From: Microbacterium allomyrinae
GTDB taxonomy: Bacteria; Actinomycetota; Actinomycetes; Actinomycetales; Microbacteriaceae
DNA length: 64,000 nt
Direction of reading: 5' to 3'
NCBI RefSeq assembly: GCF_020682705.1
Contig: NZ_JAGTTN010000001.1
Span: 682,001 to 746,000 of the forward strand
In this document: piece after piece, positions 18,215 to 27,286 of the stretch
How positions within the stretch are numbered: the first letter of the stretch is position 1
Layout: every line of letters begins with the position of its first letter
Notes under the pieces: model-generated
Told to the model about the DNA's origin: nothing
The model's database searches: none
Seen by the model: only the letters and a program-made list of their open reading frames with translations
Made by a program: the position numbers and the translations under genes

Positions 18215-18297
18215 CGTGTCCCGATCTCCGCCGCATAGGACCGCTCAAGCGACGGAGATCGGGACACGAACACCACTTTTCGGGACACGAACACCAC
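18215..18297 (+). terminator. hairpin plus 17-bp direct repeat between aceB and aceA
   Basis: Arms 18215-18234 and 18249-18268 pair over 20 bases with one mismatch around a 14-base loop. The end of the second arm is part of a perfect 17-bp direct repeat, CGGGACACGAACACCAC at 18260-18276 and 18281-18297, with TTTT between the copies. It could terminate or attenuate aceB readthrough into aceA. Confidence 0.65.
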
Positions 18298-18315
18298 GAC
18301 TGCAAAGGAAATGAA

Positions 18316-19911
18316 ATGACCGCCTACGAAGACGACATCGAGGCCATCCGGGCGCTCACGGCACAGCACGGCTCCGGCTGGGATGCCATCAGTCCCGAAT
18401 CCGCCGCCCGCATGCGGGCGCAGAACCGCTTCAGGACCGGCCTTGCGATCGCCCAGTACACCGCCGACATCATGCGCCGCGACATGGCCGAATACGACGC
18501 CGACTCGTCGGTGTACACCCAGTCACTCGGCGTCTGGCACGGCTTCATCGGGCAGCAGAAGCTCATCTCCATCAAGAAGCATCACAAGAGCACCGCCAAG
18601 CGCTACCTCTACCTGTCGGGCTGGATGGTCGCCGCACTCCGTTCGGAGTTCGGCCCGCTGCCCGACCAGTCGATGCACGAGAAGACGTCGGTGCCCGCGC
18701 TCATCGAGGAGCTCTACACCTTCCTCCGCCAGGCCGACGCCCGTGAGCTCGATCTGCTCTTCACCCGGCTCGACGAGGCGCGCGTCGCGGGCGACGAGAC
18801 GGCGGTGGAGTTCATCCAGTCGCAGATCGACAGCCACGAGACCCATGTCGTGCCGATCATCGCCGACATCGACGCCGGCTTCGGCAACCCCGAGGCCACC
18901 TATCTTCTCGCCAAGAAGATGATCGAGGCCGGCGCGTGCGCCATCCAGATCGAGAATCAGGTGTCGGACGAGAAGCAGTGCGGCCACCAGGACGGCAAGG
19001 TCACGGTTCCGCACGAGGACTTCATCGCGAAGATCAACGCGGTCCGCTATGCATTCCTCGAGCTCGGAATCGACAACGGCATCATCGTCGCCCGCACCGA
19101 CTCGCTCGGTGCCGGTCTCACCCAGAAGCTCGCCGTCACGAACGAGCCCGGCGATCTCGGAGACCAGTACAACTCCTTCCTCGACGCAGAGGAGATCTCG
19201 GATGCCGATCTCGGCAACGGCGACGTCGTCATCAAGCGCGACGGCAGGCTGCTGCGCCCGAAGCGTCTCGCCAGCAACCTCTACCAGTTCCGCCCTGGAA
19301 CCGGTGAGGAGCGCGTGGTGCTGGACTGCATCACGTCTCTCCGAAGCGGTGCCGACCTGCTGTGGATCGAGACCGAGAAGCCGCACGTGGAGCAGATCGC
19401 CGGCATGGTCGACGCGATCCGCAAGGAGATCCCGAACGCGAAGCTCGTCTACAACAACAGCCCGTCGTTCAACTGGACGCTCAGCTTCCGCCAGCAGGCG
19501 TACGACCTGCTCGTGGAGCAGGGCAAGGATGTCGCGGCCTACGACCGCAGCGATCTGATGAGCGTCGAGTACGACGACACCGAACTGGCGCAGCTGGCCG
19601 ACGAGAAGATCCGCACATTCCAGCGCGACGGCTCCGCCCGCGCCGGCATCTTCCACCACCTGATCACGCTCCCGACCTATCACACGGCGGCGCTGTCGAC
19701 CGACGACCTGGCCAAGGGCTACTTCGGTGACGAGGGCATGCTCGCGTACGTGAGGGGCGTGCAGCGTCGCGAGATCCGCGAGGGCATCGCCACGGTCAAG
19801 CACCAGAACATGGCGGGTAGCGACATCGGAGACAACCACAAGGAGTACTTCGCCGGCGACGCGGCTCTCAAGGCCGGCGGCCAGCACAACACGATGAGTC
19901 AGTTCTCCTGA
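18316..19911 (+). CDS. aceA: isocitrate lyase (long, ~530-residue subfamily)
   Basis: 531 residues, longer than the 430-residue enterobacterial and mycobacterial ICL1 enzymes and matching the Pseudomonas aeruginosa-type subfamily. The catalytic loop is KQCGH (residues 220-224, nucleophile Cys222) instead of KKCGH. The metal site ADIDAGFGN lies just before it, and the NNSPSFNW motif is present. It splits isocitrate into glyoxylate and succinate. AAAGGA precedes the ATG. With aceB and ramB it makes a complete, locally regulated glyoxylate shunt. Confidence 0.96.
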   Translation: MTAYEDDIEAIRALTAQHGSGWDAISPESAARMRAQNRFRTGLAIAQYTADIMRRDMAEYDADSSVYTQSLGVWHGFIGQQKLISIKKHHKSTAKRYLYLSGWMVAALRSEFGPLPDQSMHEKTSVPALIEELYTFLRQADARELDLLFTRLDEARVAGDETAVEFIQSQIDSHETHVVPIIADIDAGFGNPEATYLLAKKMIEAGACAIQIENQVSDEKQCGHQDGKVTVPHEDFIAKINAVRYAFLELGIDNGIIVARTDSLGAGLTQKLAVTNEPGDLGDQYNSFLDAEEISDADLGNGDVVIKRDGRLLRPKRLASNLYQFRPGTGEERVVLDCITSLRSGADLLWIETEKPHVEQIAGMVDAIRKEIPNAKLVYNNSPSFNWTLSFRQQAYDLLVEQGKDVAAYDRSDLMSVEYDDTELAQLADEKIRTFQRDGSARAGIFHHLITLPTYHTAALSTDDLAKGYFGDEGMLAYVRGVQRREIREGIATVKHQNMAGSDIGDNHKEYFAGDAALKAGGQHNTMSQFS

Positions 19912-19965
19912 GCCCCGCTGCGGGAGGCGAGGATGCCGCGACCCGGCACCTCGAGACACCGCATT

Positions 19966-20004
19966 CGGGCCGAGACACCACGAATCGTGCGGTGTCTCGG
20001 CCCG
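19966..20004 (+). terminator. aceA terminator hairpin
   Basis: Perfect 14-base arms (19966-19979 and 19991-20004) surround an 11-base loop that can pair further (ACGA/TCGT). It stands 55 bases after the aceA stop and before the convergent response-regulator gene, so it can serve both strands. The 9-mer CGAGACACC also occurs at 19952-19960. Confidence 0.8.
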
Positions 20005-20010
20005 TTCACG

Positions 20011-20028
20011 GTGTTTCGCGCGAAACAC
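20011..20028. repeat. 18-bp perfect palindrome, parS-like
   Basis: GTGTTTCGCGCGAAACAC is a perfect palindrome directly beside the aceA terminator. Its inner 16 bases match the bacterial parS consensus TGTTTCACGTGAAACA at 14 positions; both differences are in the central CACGTG. It may be just the second hairpin of a double terminator. Confidence 0.5.
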
Positions 20029-20070
20029 GGGCGAGCGGAGGTGACGCGGGGACGAGCGGATGCCGGTGGC

Positions 20071-20703
20071 TCAGGCCAGAAGCCCGCGCTCTATCGCGAG
20101 TGTCGCGGCTCGCGTCCGGTCGGCGACGCCGAGCTTCTCGAAGACCTTCAGCAGGTGGGTCTTCACGGTGGACTCGCCGATCCCGAGTGCTGCCGCGATC
20201 CGCTTGTTGCTGTGGCCCGTGGCGACCAGGCGCAGCACGTCGGTCTCGCGCGGGGTGAGCACGGTCTCGGGTGCGGGGCGACGCATCCTCTCGACGAGTC
20301 GCACCGCCACTTGCGGCGACAGCGCGGACTGCCCCGCCGCCACCGAGCGGATGCCCGCGACGATCTCGGCCTGCGGCGCAGCCTTGAGCAGGTAGCCCGA
20401 GGCGCCCGCCTCGATCGCGGCGAGGATCTGGTCGTCGGACTCGTAGGTGGTGAGGATCAGAACGCGCGGCACGGGCTCCCCCGCCTCTCCGCCGACGATC
20501 CGGGCCGTAGCGGCGACGCCGTCGACGTGCGGCATGCGCAGGTCCATCAGCACGACGTCCGGATGTGTCGCTGCGGCGAGGCGCACCGCTTCGCCCCCGT
20601 CGGATGCCTCGCCCACCACCTCGAAGCCGGGCTCGTCCGAAAGCATCCCCGCGAGCCCCGCGCGCACGACCGGGTGGTCGTCGGCGATCAGCAGACGGAT
20701 CAC
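20071..20703 (-). CDS. NarL/FixJ-family response regulator
   Basis: 210 residues from a GTG start at 20703 that overlaps the kinase stop (GTGA). Receiver domain with acidic pair Asp8/Asp9, phosphoacceptor Asp54 (VVLMDLRMP) and a conserved Lys in YLLKAAP. A LuxR-type helix-turn-helix ends the protein (LTPRETDVLRLVATGHSNKRIA). It pairs with the adjacent histidine kinase and probably controls the ABC-2 exporter in the same unit. The much longer upstream frame is only antisense of the kinase. Confidence 0.93.
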   Translation of the reverse strand: MIRLLIADDHPVVRAGLAGMLSDEPGFEVVGEASDGGEAVRLAAATHPDVVLMDLRMPHVDGVAATARIVGGEAGEPVPRVLILTTYESDDQILAAIEAGASGYLLKAAPQAEIVAGIRSVAAGQSALSPQVAVRLVERMRRPAPETVLTPRETDVLRLVATGHSNKRIAAALGIGESTVKTHLLKVFEKLGVADRTRAATLAIERGLLA

Positions 20704-22040
20704 ACCGGACCTCCCGCGACGGTGCGCCCGGATACGGACCGGACGGACGGCGCGGTCGGGGCAGTCGCCGCGGACGCGGAGCCCGCACCCGGGGCAGTCT
20801 CCGCGGTCGCGGAGCCCGCGGTCGCGGAGCCCTCGGACGGGTCGGACGCCGCGGACGCGGATCCGGTGACCGCGGGGAGCGAGACGTGCAGCGACGTGCC
20901 GCGGCCCCGAGCGCTGTCGACGTCGAGCCGGCCGCCGGCGAGAGCGACCCGCTCGCGCATGCCGTCCAGCCCGAACCCCGTCGCCGGCTCGGACGGGTCG
21001 AATCCGTCGCCGTCGTCGGAGACGTCGAGCCGCACCGCGCGGTCCGGCTCGACGAGCACCCGGACCGCCACCCGCCTTGCCCCCGCGTGCTTCGCGATGT
21101 TCGAGAGCGCCTCCTGCAGGCATCGCAGCAGTACGACCTGAGCGTCGCGGTCGAGAGCACCCTCGGCGATCTCGGCGTCGAGGGTGATGTCCACCGCGGT
21201 CTGACCGACGTCGGCCTGCGCGCGGAAACGCTCCACCAGCCGCTCCACGGCCGCCGCGAACGCCGGCTCGCTGGGCACAGCCGCGGTGCGCGCGACGAGC
21301 GCGCGGGTCTCGGCGAGCGCATCGCGCGCGACCTGCTCGACGGTCGCGATAGTCGTGGCTGCGGCATCCGCCTGTCCGTCGCGCGACTGGCGGCCGGCAC
21401 GCTCGGCGAAGATCACGAGGCCGGCCAGAGTCTGGGCGAGCGTGTCGTGGATGTCGCGAGCGAGGCGCTCACGCTCCTCGGCGGCGCCGCGGTCGCGGCT
21501 GAGCGCCTCGATCTGCGCCTGTGCGGCGGTCAGGTCGGCGAGCAGTCGTGCGCGTTCCTCGCCGTACTCGGCGATGCTCGAGATCCACAGTCCGAACGCC
21601 ACGGCGAACGTGAACGAGAAGCCGGCAGTGGTCAATGCCGCCGCGAGCGCCTCCACCGTCAAGCCGCCGCCGATGAGATAGCCGATGAGCACGGCGACGG
21701 CGAGCACCGCCGATCCGATGATCCCGCGGCGACGCGAGTCTCCCAGCACCCAGACGAGAGGGTAGGTGAACACCTGCAGCATGGCGAGGAACGGCGAGGC
21801 AGCCGTGCCGACCACCATCACAACGGACGCCGCCGCCAGGAACGCGATGAACCGCCAGTTCGGCGGCATCCCGATTCCGGGGCGGGCGATGAGGACGTAG
21901 GCAAGGGCGAGGGCACCCACGGCCGCGAGCGCCACTGCGCGTTCGGCAGCGGTGTCGGGGCCGAGCCCGAGCAGAAGGGCGATCGCGATCGCGGCCGATC
22001 CGGCCCCGACCGCGACGTCCCACCATCGTCGGTTCTCCAT
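20700..22040 (-). CDS. two-component sensor histidine kinase (HisKA_3 type)
   Basis: 446 residues. About five N-terminal membrane helices (residues ~8-150) are followed by the dimerisation box with the phospho-His in RERLARDIHDTLAQTL. The ATP-binding domain has EALSNIAKHA, DDGDGFD and GFGLDGMRERV. The last ~50 residues are an Ala/Ser/Thr/Gly/Pro-rich tail. In the DNA this tail includes a 15-base unit repeated in tandem (20803-20817, 20818-20832). The ATG has GGAGG nine bases upstream and starts 20 bases after the permease stop. DesK/LiaS-like kinases of this type often sense membrane stress. Confidence 0.92.
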   Translation of the reverse strand: MENRRWWDVAVGAGSAAIAIALLLGLGPDTAAERAVALAAVGALALAYVLIARPGIGMPPNWRFIAFLAAASVVMVVGTAASPFLAMLQVFTYPLVWVLGDSRRRGIIGSAVLAVAVLIGYLIGGGLTVEALAAALTTAGFSFTFAVAFGLWISSIAEYGEERARLLADLTAAQAQIEALSRDRGAAEERERLARDIHDTLAQTLAGLVIFAERAGRQSRDGQADAAATTIATVEQVARDALAETRALVARTAAVPSEPAFAAAVERLVERFRAQADVGQTAVDITLDAEIAEGALDRDAQVVLLRCLQEALSNIAKHAGARRVAVRVLVEPDRAVRLDVSDDGDGFDPSEPATGFGLDGMRERVALAGGRLDVDSARGRGTSLHVSLPAVTGSASAASDPSEGSATAGSATAETAPGAGSASAATAPTAPSVRSVSGRTVAGGPV

Positions 22041-22060
22041 GCCATCCTCCTGATCGCAGG

Positions 22061-22927
22061 CTACGCGTCGCGGCGGATCCACCGGAAGGTGACGCGCGAG
22101 AGCACCAGCCCGACGATGAGCCAGATGCCCAGCGCGAGCGCGACGCCGGCGAGGTTCCATTCGCCATTCTGCTCGAGTGCCGCGTACTCGTCGGGCAGGA
22201 AGACTGCGCGCATGCCCTGCGCCATCCACTTCAGCGGGAAGAGCCCGGCGATGTTCTGCAGCCATTCCGGCAGCTGCGAGAAGGTGAGGTACACGCCCGA
22301 CACGAACTGCAGGGCGAGGGCGATCGGCACGACCACAGCGGTCGCGCTCTTCGCGGTTCGCGGCACGGCCGACAGCGCCACACCCAACAGCGCCGAGGTA
22401 ATAATGCCGAGCAGGAACACCCACGCGAACGTCGCCCAGCGCGCGGGCTGCGTCGGCAGCTCGACGCCCAGCGCGAGTGCGGCGAACCCCATCAGCAGCG
22501 CGGCTTGCAGAACGCCGGTGACCAGCACCTGTCCGATCTTGCCGATGAAGTAGCTCACCGGGGAGAGCGGTGTGCCGCCGAGGCGCTTGAGCATGCCATC
22601 GGAACGCTCGATCGCGATGTCCATGGCGAGGTTCTGGAAGCCCGACAGGAGCAGGCCCGCCGCGATCATGCCCGGCAGGTACAGCTCGGCCATCGAGATC
22701 GGCGGCACGTCGGGGGCGATCTGCACGTCTCCGTCCGACCCGAACGCGACGCTGAACAGCCCCAGCATGAAGATCGGGAAGAGGAACGTGAAGAACAGCG
22801 TGTCGCCCGAGCGGAAGTACTGCACCAGCTCGAATCGGGCACGCCACGCACCGACCGCGAGGACGCCTCGGCGGCGGGCGGGAGGTGGAGCGATCCGTGC
22901 TCCGGCGGTCTCGGCGCGGGTGCTCAT
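22061..22927 (-). CDS. ABC-2 type transporter permease
   Basis: 288 residues with six predicted transmembrane helices in the ABC-2 layout: one after residue 45 (DTLFFTFLFPIFMLGLF), a large external loop, then five more. This is the DrrB/NodJ-type export permease. Its ATG overlaps the stop of the ATPase (ATGA). With the downstream kinase and regulator it resembles drug or lipid exporters controlled by their own two-component system. Confidence 0.9.
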   Translation of the reverse strand: MSTRAETAGARIAPPPARRRGVLAVGAWRARFELVQYFRSGDTLFFTFLFPIFMLGLFSVAFGSDGDVQIAPDVPPISMAELYLPGMIAAGLLLSGFQNLAMDIAIERSDGMLKRLGGTPLSPVSYFIGKIGQVLVTGVLQAALLMGFAALALGVELPTQPARWATFAWVFLLGIITSALLGVALSAVPRTAKSATAVVVPIALALQFVSGVYLTFSQLPEWLQNIAGLFPLKWMAQGMRAVFLPDEYAALEQNGEWNLAGVALALGIWLIVGLVLSRVTFRWIRRDA

Positions 22928-23847
22928 CGTCCTGCTCCCTTCGGCGCGGCGGTCTCGTCGGCGGAGGCGACGGTCCCCGCGACCCCCCGCCGCGTTGGCC
23001 CGGTCTCGGCCTCGGCGACGAGCCCGAGATAGATGTCCTCGAGGCTCGGCCTGACGATCTCGAGCTCGCCGGGGGCCTCGCCCAGTCGCGCGGCGAGGGC
23101 CGTGATGAAGCCGAACGGATCGTCGGTGCGCGCGTGGCGCGGCATTGCGTCCTCCGCCCATCGCACGATGGGCACCCGCGCCTGCTCGCCGCCGAACCCC
23201 GCTACCGGGCCGATCGCCTGCAGCCGCCCTGCGGCGATCACGGCGACCCGGTCTGCCAACTGCGCGGCCTCGTCGAGGTAGTGGGTCGTGAGGAGGATGG
23301 TCGTCCCCTCAGCCTTCAGCCGGCGGATCAGCCCCCAGAACTCACGTCTCGCGTGAGGGTCGAAGCCGGTCGTCGGCTCGTCGAGGAAGAGCATCCCAGG
23401 GCGGCCGATGATGCCGAGCGCGACGTCGACACGTCGCTGCTGGCCGCCTGACAGCTTCGAGATGCGGGTCTTCGCCTGCGCGTCGAGACCGACCGCCGCG
23501 ATCACCTCGTCGACGTCGCGCGGGTCCGGATAGAACCCCGCGAACTGCCGCAGCTGCTCGCGGACGGTGACCAGGCCCGCCTGTCCGGACGACTGCAGCA
23601 CGATGCCGATCCGTGCCTTCCAGTCGAGGCCGCCGTCCGCGGGGTCGATGCCGAGCACTTCGACCTCACCACCCGTGCGGCGCCGATACCCCTCGAGGAT
23701 CTCCACGGTGGTCGACTTGCCCGCGCCGTTCGGCCCGAGCAGCGCGAACGTCTCGCCCTGCGCGATGTCGAACGACACCCCATCGACCACTGCCCGGTCG
23801 CCGTACGTCTTGCGCAGGTTCCGCACCCGCACCGCTTGTGTCTGCAT
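22924..23847 (-). CDS. ABC transporter ATP-binding protein (export type)
   Basis: 307 residues. Walker [10 protein letters not shown] (about 38-46), Q-loop in IVLQSSGQ, signature LSGGQQRR, Walker [14 protein letters not shown], switch His in LTTHYLDE. A ~75-residue C-terminal extension follows, as in DrrA-type exporters. It is first of four genes (ATPase, permease, kinase, regulator). Substrate not readable; efflux of a toxic amphiphile is typical for the arrangement. Confidence 0.92.
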   Translation of the reverse strand: MQTQAVRVRNLRKTYGDRAVVDGVSFDIAQGETFALLGPNGAGKSTTVEILEGYRRRTGGEVEVLGIDPADGGLDWKARIGIVLQSSGQAGLVTVREQLRQFAGFYPDPRDVDEVIAAVGLDAQAKTRISKLSGGQQRRVDVALGIIGRPGMLFLDEPTTGFDPHARREFWGLIRRLKAEGTTILLTTHYLDEAAQLADRVAVIAAGRLQAIGPVAGFGGEQARVPIVRWAEDAMPRHARTDDPFGFITALAARLGEAPGELEIVRPSLEDIYLGLVAEAETGPTRRGVAGTVASADETAAPKGAGR

Positions 23848-23953
23848 GTCTCCAGCCTGGCGGCGAGCGGATGCCGCGCCCAGCCGTCATCCGCAGGAGG
23901 AGGCATCCCCCATTCGGTGGATGCCCGGCGCCCTCCCGACTACGCTCGAACCC

Positions 23954-25174
23954 GTGACAGAACGCGCTCCTCTCCTCCGCACGCCCACGCTTTCCCGCAA
24001 GCTCAGTGCCATCGCCGAGTCCGCGACCCTCAAGGTCGACGCGAAGGCGAAGGGCCTCCAGGCCGCCGGCCGTCCGGTCATCTCCTATGCGGCGGGTGAA
24101 CCCGACTTCGCCACGCCCCAGTTCATCGTGGATGCCGCCGCCGAAGCACTCCACAACCCCGCGAACTTCCGCTACACCCCCGCCGCCGGCCTGCCGGTGC
24201 TGCGTGAGGCGATCGCGGCGAAGACCCTCCGGGACTCCGGGCTGGAGATCGACCCGTCTCAGGTCATCGTCACCAACGGTGGCAAGCAGGCGGTCTACCA
24301 GGCCTTCCAGACCGTCGTGAACCCCGGCGACGAGGTGCTGCTGCCGGCCCCCTACTGGACCACCTATCCCGAGGCGATCGCGCTGGCCGACGGCATCCCC
24401 GTCGAGGTTTTCGCCGGCGCCGACCAGGACTACAAGGTGACCGTCGAGCAGCTCGAGGCCGCGCGCACCGACCGCACGACCGCGCTCGTGTTCGTGTCGC
24501 CGTCGAACCCGACCGGCTCCGTCTACACCCTCGAAGAGACGCAGGCGATCGGGCAGTGGGCCGTGGAGCACGGCATCTGGATCATCTCGGACGAGATCTA
24601 CCAGAACCTCGTCTACGAGGGCACGCGCGCCGTCTCGATCGTGGAGGCGGTTCCGGATGCCGCGGCCCAGACCATCCTCGTCAACGGCGTCGCCAAGACC
24701 TATGCGATGACCGGCTGGCGCCTGGGCTGGATGGTGGGGCCCAAGGACGCGATCAAGATCGCCGGCAACCTGCAGTCGCACCTGTGCTCGAACGTCAACA
24801 ACATCGCGCAGCGTGCCGCCCTCGCCGCCCTCACCGGGCCGCAGGACGAGGTCGAGCAGATGCGCCAGGCGTTCGACCGTCGTCGTCGGCTCATCGTGGC
24901 AGAACTGTCGAAGATCGACGGGGTCACCGTTCCGACGCCGCTCGGCGCGTTCTACGTCTACCCCGATGTGCGGGGGCTGCTCGGCCGCGAATGGCGTGGC
25001 AAGACACCGACGACGTCGCTCGAACTCGCCGACCTGATTCTCGAAGAGGCCGAGGTCGCGGTGGTGCCGGGCGAGGCGTTCGGTCCGAGCGGCTACCTGC
25101 GCCTGTCGTACGCGCTGGGCGACGACGCTCTGCTCGAGGGCGTGCAGCGCATGCAGGCGCTGTTCGCCGTCTGA
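23954..25174 (+). CDS. class-I aminotransferase, aspartate aminotransferase type
   Basis: 406 residues of subgroup I-beta. The PLP lysine is in [16 protein letters not shown], preceded by [10 protein letters not shown] and [12 protein letters not shown]. Actinobacterial members transfer amino groups between aspartate or prephenate and 2-oxoglutarate. A GTG start at 23954 lies seven bases after a TACGCT box, and no ribosome site is seen, suggesting a leaderless message. It converges on murB, its usual neighbour in Microbacteriaceae. Confidence 0.9.
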   Translation: MTERAPLLRTPTLSRKLSAIAESATLKVDAKAKGLQAAGRPVISYAAGEPDFATPQFIVDAAAEALHNPANFRYTPAAGLPVLREAIAAKTLRDSGLEIDPSQVIVTNGGKQAVYQAFQTVVNPGDEVLLPAPYWTTYPEAIALADGIPVEVFAGADQDYKVTVEQLEAARTDRTTALVFVSPSNPTGSVYTLEETQAIGQWAVEHGIWIISDEIYQNLVYEGTRAVSIVEAVPDAAAQTILVNGVAKTYAMTGWRLGWMVGPKDAIKIAGNLQSHLCSNVNNIAQRAALAALTGPQDEVEQMRQAFDRRRRLIVAELSKIDGVTVPTPLGAFYVYPDVRGLLGREWRGKTPTTSLELADLILEEAEVAVVPGEAFGPSGYLRLSYALGDDALLEGVQRMQALFAV

Positions 25175-25187
25175 CGGCAGAAGCCGC

Positions 25188-26327
25188 TTACAGCTCGACG
25201 TTCACGAGCACGGGTTCGGGCTGGAGGATCAGCCCGAACTCGGCCTGAACGCGACCCTGGATGAACCGGGCGAGCTCGGCGAGTTCGGCAGCGGTCGCCG
25301 AGCCACGATTCGTGAGAGCGAGGGCGTGCTTGCTCGACAGCGCCGCGCGCGAGCGAGGCAGCTTGAATCCCTTGCGCAGCCCGGAGTGCTCGATGAGCCA
25401 CCCGGCGGAGACCTTCACATCGGACTGCACGGCGGTCGGCGGCGGCGCGACATACCCGTCGAACGCGGCGAGCGGGATGACCAGCACGGGATCCAGGTCG
25501 GGCGCGACAGGCCATCGCGGGCACTCATCGGGAAGGGTGCGGGCGAACGACGCCGAGACCACCGCATTCTGGAAGAACGAGCCCGCACTGTAGGTGTCGG
25601 GATCCTCGGGATCGAGCACCATCCCCTTGCCCCGACGCGTCTCGAGGATGCGCTCCCGCACCCAGGCGAGCGACACCTCCTCGTCGACGCCGAGACGCAG
25701 CGCGGTGCGCAGCTGCTCCCCCGCGATCCGCCGTGCGCCCTGGCCGATGTCGGCGAGATCGAGCGTGACACTCAGGATCACGGCCCGACGCTCGGGCACC
25801 GAGCCGTAGTGGTGCTTGAGCACGGACGTGCGAAAGCCCAGGCCGAGTTCGGCGGCCGGAACCGTCGACACCTCGCCGGTGCGCTCGTCGACGAGTTCGA
25901 CCTCGGCGAGGGTCTGCACGATCTCCTGGCCGTATGCGCCGATGTTCTGCACGGGCGCGGCGCCCACCGTGCCGGGAATGCCCGACATCGCCTCGAGGCC
26001 GGCGAGCCCCTCGGCGACCGCGTACGCCACGAGGTCGTCCCAGTCATGCCCCGCCTGAACCCGCAGCCTGACACGGCCGGGCACGGGCGACGGCATCCGC
26101 TCGATGCCCTTCGTGAGCACGCGCACCACGGTGCCGTCGAAAGGCTCGTCACCGACGAACAGGTTCGATCCGCCGCCCAGCGCGAACCACGGATCCCCGC
26201 TGGCCCAGACCTCGCGCAGCGCGGCGACGAGTTCGTCGGACGTCGTCGCATCGATCATGCGGTCGGGGGTGCCGCCGGTACGCAGCGTCGTGAGCTGAGC
26301 AAGCGGGACGGGAGTCGCCTCGGGCAT
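25188..26327 (-). CDS. murB: UDP-N-acetylmuramate dehydrogenase
   Basis: 379 residues. The FAD-binding domain starts with TTLRTGGTPDRM and WFALGGGSNLFVGD; the middle has GLEAMSGIPGTVGAAPVQNIGAYGQE; the active-site serine lies in AGSFFQNAVVS. MurB reduces UDP-GlcNAc-enolpyruvate to UDP-MurNAc in peptidoglycan synthesis. It lies 4 bases after a MaoC dehydratase gene, the standard actinobacterial arrangement. The ATG at 26327 is chosen because the upstream frame overlaps the dehydratase. Confidence 0.96.
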   Translation of the reverse strand: MPEATPVPLAQLTTLRTGGTPDRMIDATTSDELVAALREVWASGDPWFALGGGSNLFVGDEPFDGTVVRVLTKGIERMPSPVPGRVRLRVQAGHDWDDLVAYAVAEGLAGLEAMSGIPGTVGAAPVQNIGAYGQEIVQTLAEVELVDERTGEVSTVPAAELGLGFRTSVLKHHYGSVPERRAVILSVTLDLADIGQGARRIAGEQLRTALRLGVDEEVSLAWVRERILETRRGKGMVLDPEDPDTYSAGSFFQNAVVSASFARTLPDECPRWPVAPDLDPVLVIPLAAFDGYVAPPPTAVQSDVKVSAGWLIEHSGLRKGFKLPRSRAALSSKHALALTNRGSATAAELAELARFIQGRVQAEFGLILQPEPVLVNVEL

Positions 26328-26331
26328 GCGG

Positions 26332-26745
26332 TCAGGCGATCCGGACGCGCACCTGCGCCTTGACGAGCACTGTCGTCCCGGCATGCGACACGGTCAGATC
26401 GATGCGCGCCGACTCATCGTCGAGCGCTCCGACCTTCGCGACCACGGTGACGTCGGCACCGGTCTCGGGATCGACGACGACGGGCTTGGTGAAGCGCACC
26501 CCGTACTCGATGACACGATCCGTATCGCCGATCCACTCCTCGATCGTGCTCACCGCGAGCCCCATCGTGAGCATGCCGTGGGCGAGGACGCCCGGAAGGC
26601 CCACGGCGGCTGCGACGTCGTCACGATAGTGGATGGGATTGAAGTCCCCGGATGCCCCGGCGTAGCGCACGAGGGAGTCCCGGGTGAGGTGCACGGTCCG
26701 CTCGGCGACGACATCGCCGACGGTCAGCTCGGTGATCGGGATCAC
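26332..26745 (-). CDS. MaoC-family dehydratase (HadB-like)
   Basis: 137 residues, hot-dog fold. The hydratase 2 catalytic pattern is clear: Asp and His in GASGDFNPIHYRDD, then LAHGMLTMG. In mycobacteria the HadAB pair dehydrates 3-hydroxyacyl-ACP in fatty acid elongation; here the role in lipid synthesis is inferred. GTG start overlapping the upstream gene's stop, so the two subunits are coupled. Confidence 0.88.
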   Translation of the reverse strand: MIPITELTVGDVVAERTVHLTRDSLVRYAGASGDFNPIHYRDDVAAAVGLPGVLAHGMLTMGLAVSTIEEWIGDTDRVIEYGVRFTKPVVVDPETGADVTVVAKVGALDDESARIDLTVSHAGTTVLVKAQVRVRIA

Positions 26746-27191
26746 TGGTCGTCCTCCCCGGCGAGCAGGACGGCCGTCGCCGTCACGACGTGACCGGAGG
26801 CGGCATCCGTGATCACCGTCTCAGCGGTGACCATCGCGTTGCCGCCCATCTTGCGCAGCCCCGTGATCGACAGCTGCGCGGTCAGCTCGTCTCCCGCGAC
26901 GATCGGACGGGTGTAGCTGAATCGCTGATCCGCGTGAAGCAGACGTGACAGCACGATGCCCGAATCGGGCTCGGCGAGCAATTGCTGCAGCGTGGACTCC
27001 TGCACGACGATCGCGAAGGTCGGCGGCGCGACGACATCGGCATAGCCGAGCGCCTGAGCTGCGACGGGATCGATGTGCTGCGGGGCGTCGGCGAACACGG
27101 CGCGAGCGAACTCGCGCACCTTCTCACGACCCACGAGATAGGGGGCCGTCGGCGGGAACTCACGTCCGACGAGCTCGGGGTTCACTGGCAT
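26742..27191 (-). CDS. FAS1-like (MaoC N-terminal) dehydratase (HadA-like)
   Basis: 149 residues opening VNPELVGREFPPTAPYLVGREKVREFA, a pattern of the UPF0336/HadA family, which supplies the non-catalytic hot-dog partner. It lacks the D...H catalytic pair seen in its neighbour. Overlap with the HadB-like gene supports a heterodimer. ATG start at 27191; first of a three-gene unit with hadB and murB. Confidence 0.87.
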   Translation of the reverse strand: MPVNPELVGREFPPTAPYLVGREKVREFARAVFADAPQHIDPVAAQALGYADVVAPPTFAIVVQESTLQQLLAEPDSGIVLSRLLHADQRFSYTRPIVAGDELTAQLSITGLRKMGGNAMVTAETVITDAASGHVVTATAVLLAGEDDQ

Positions 27192-27286
27192 CGGACCATC
27201 CTACCGAGCCCGTGTCGGTGTCCGTCCGGCGACGGCGTCAGGCTCCCGGCGCGAGAGGAAGGATGCCTGTGCCGTGCCGGCCGGTG

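Noticed and set aside
20071..21123. A 350-residue response regulator starting inside the kinase
   Set aside because: The extra N-terminal part is antisense-type low-complexity sequence; the receiver domain begins at the GTG at 20703, which overlaps the kinase stop.
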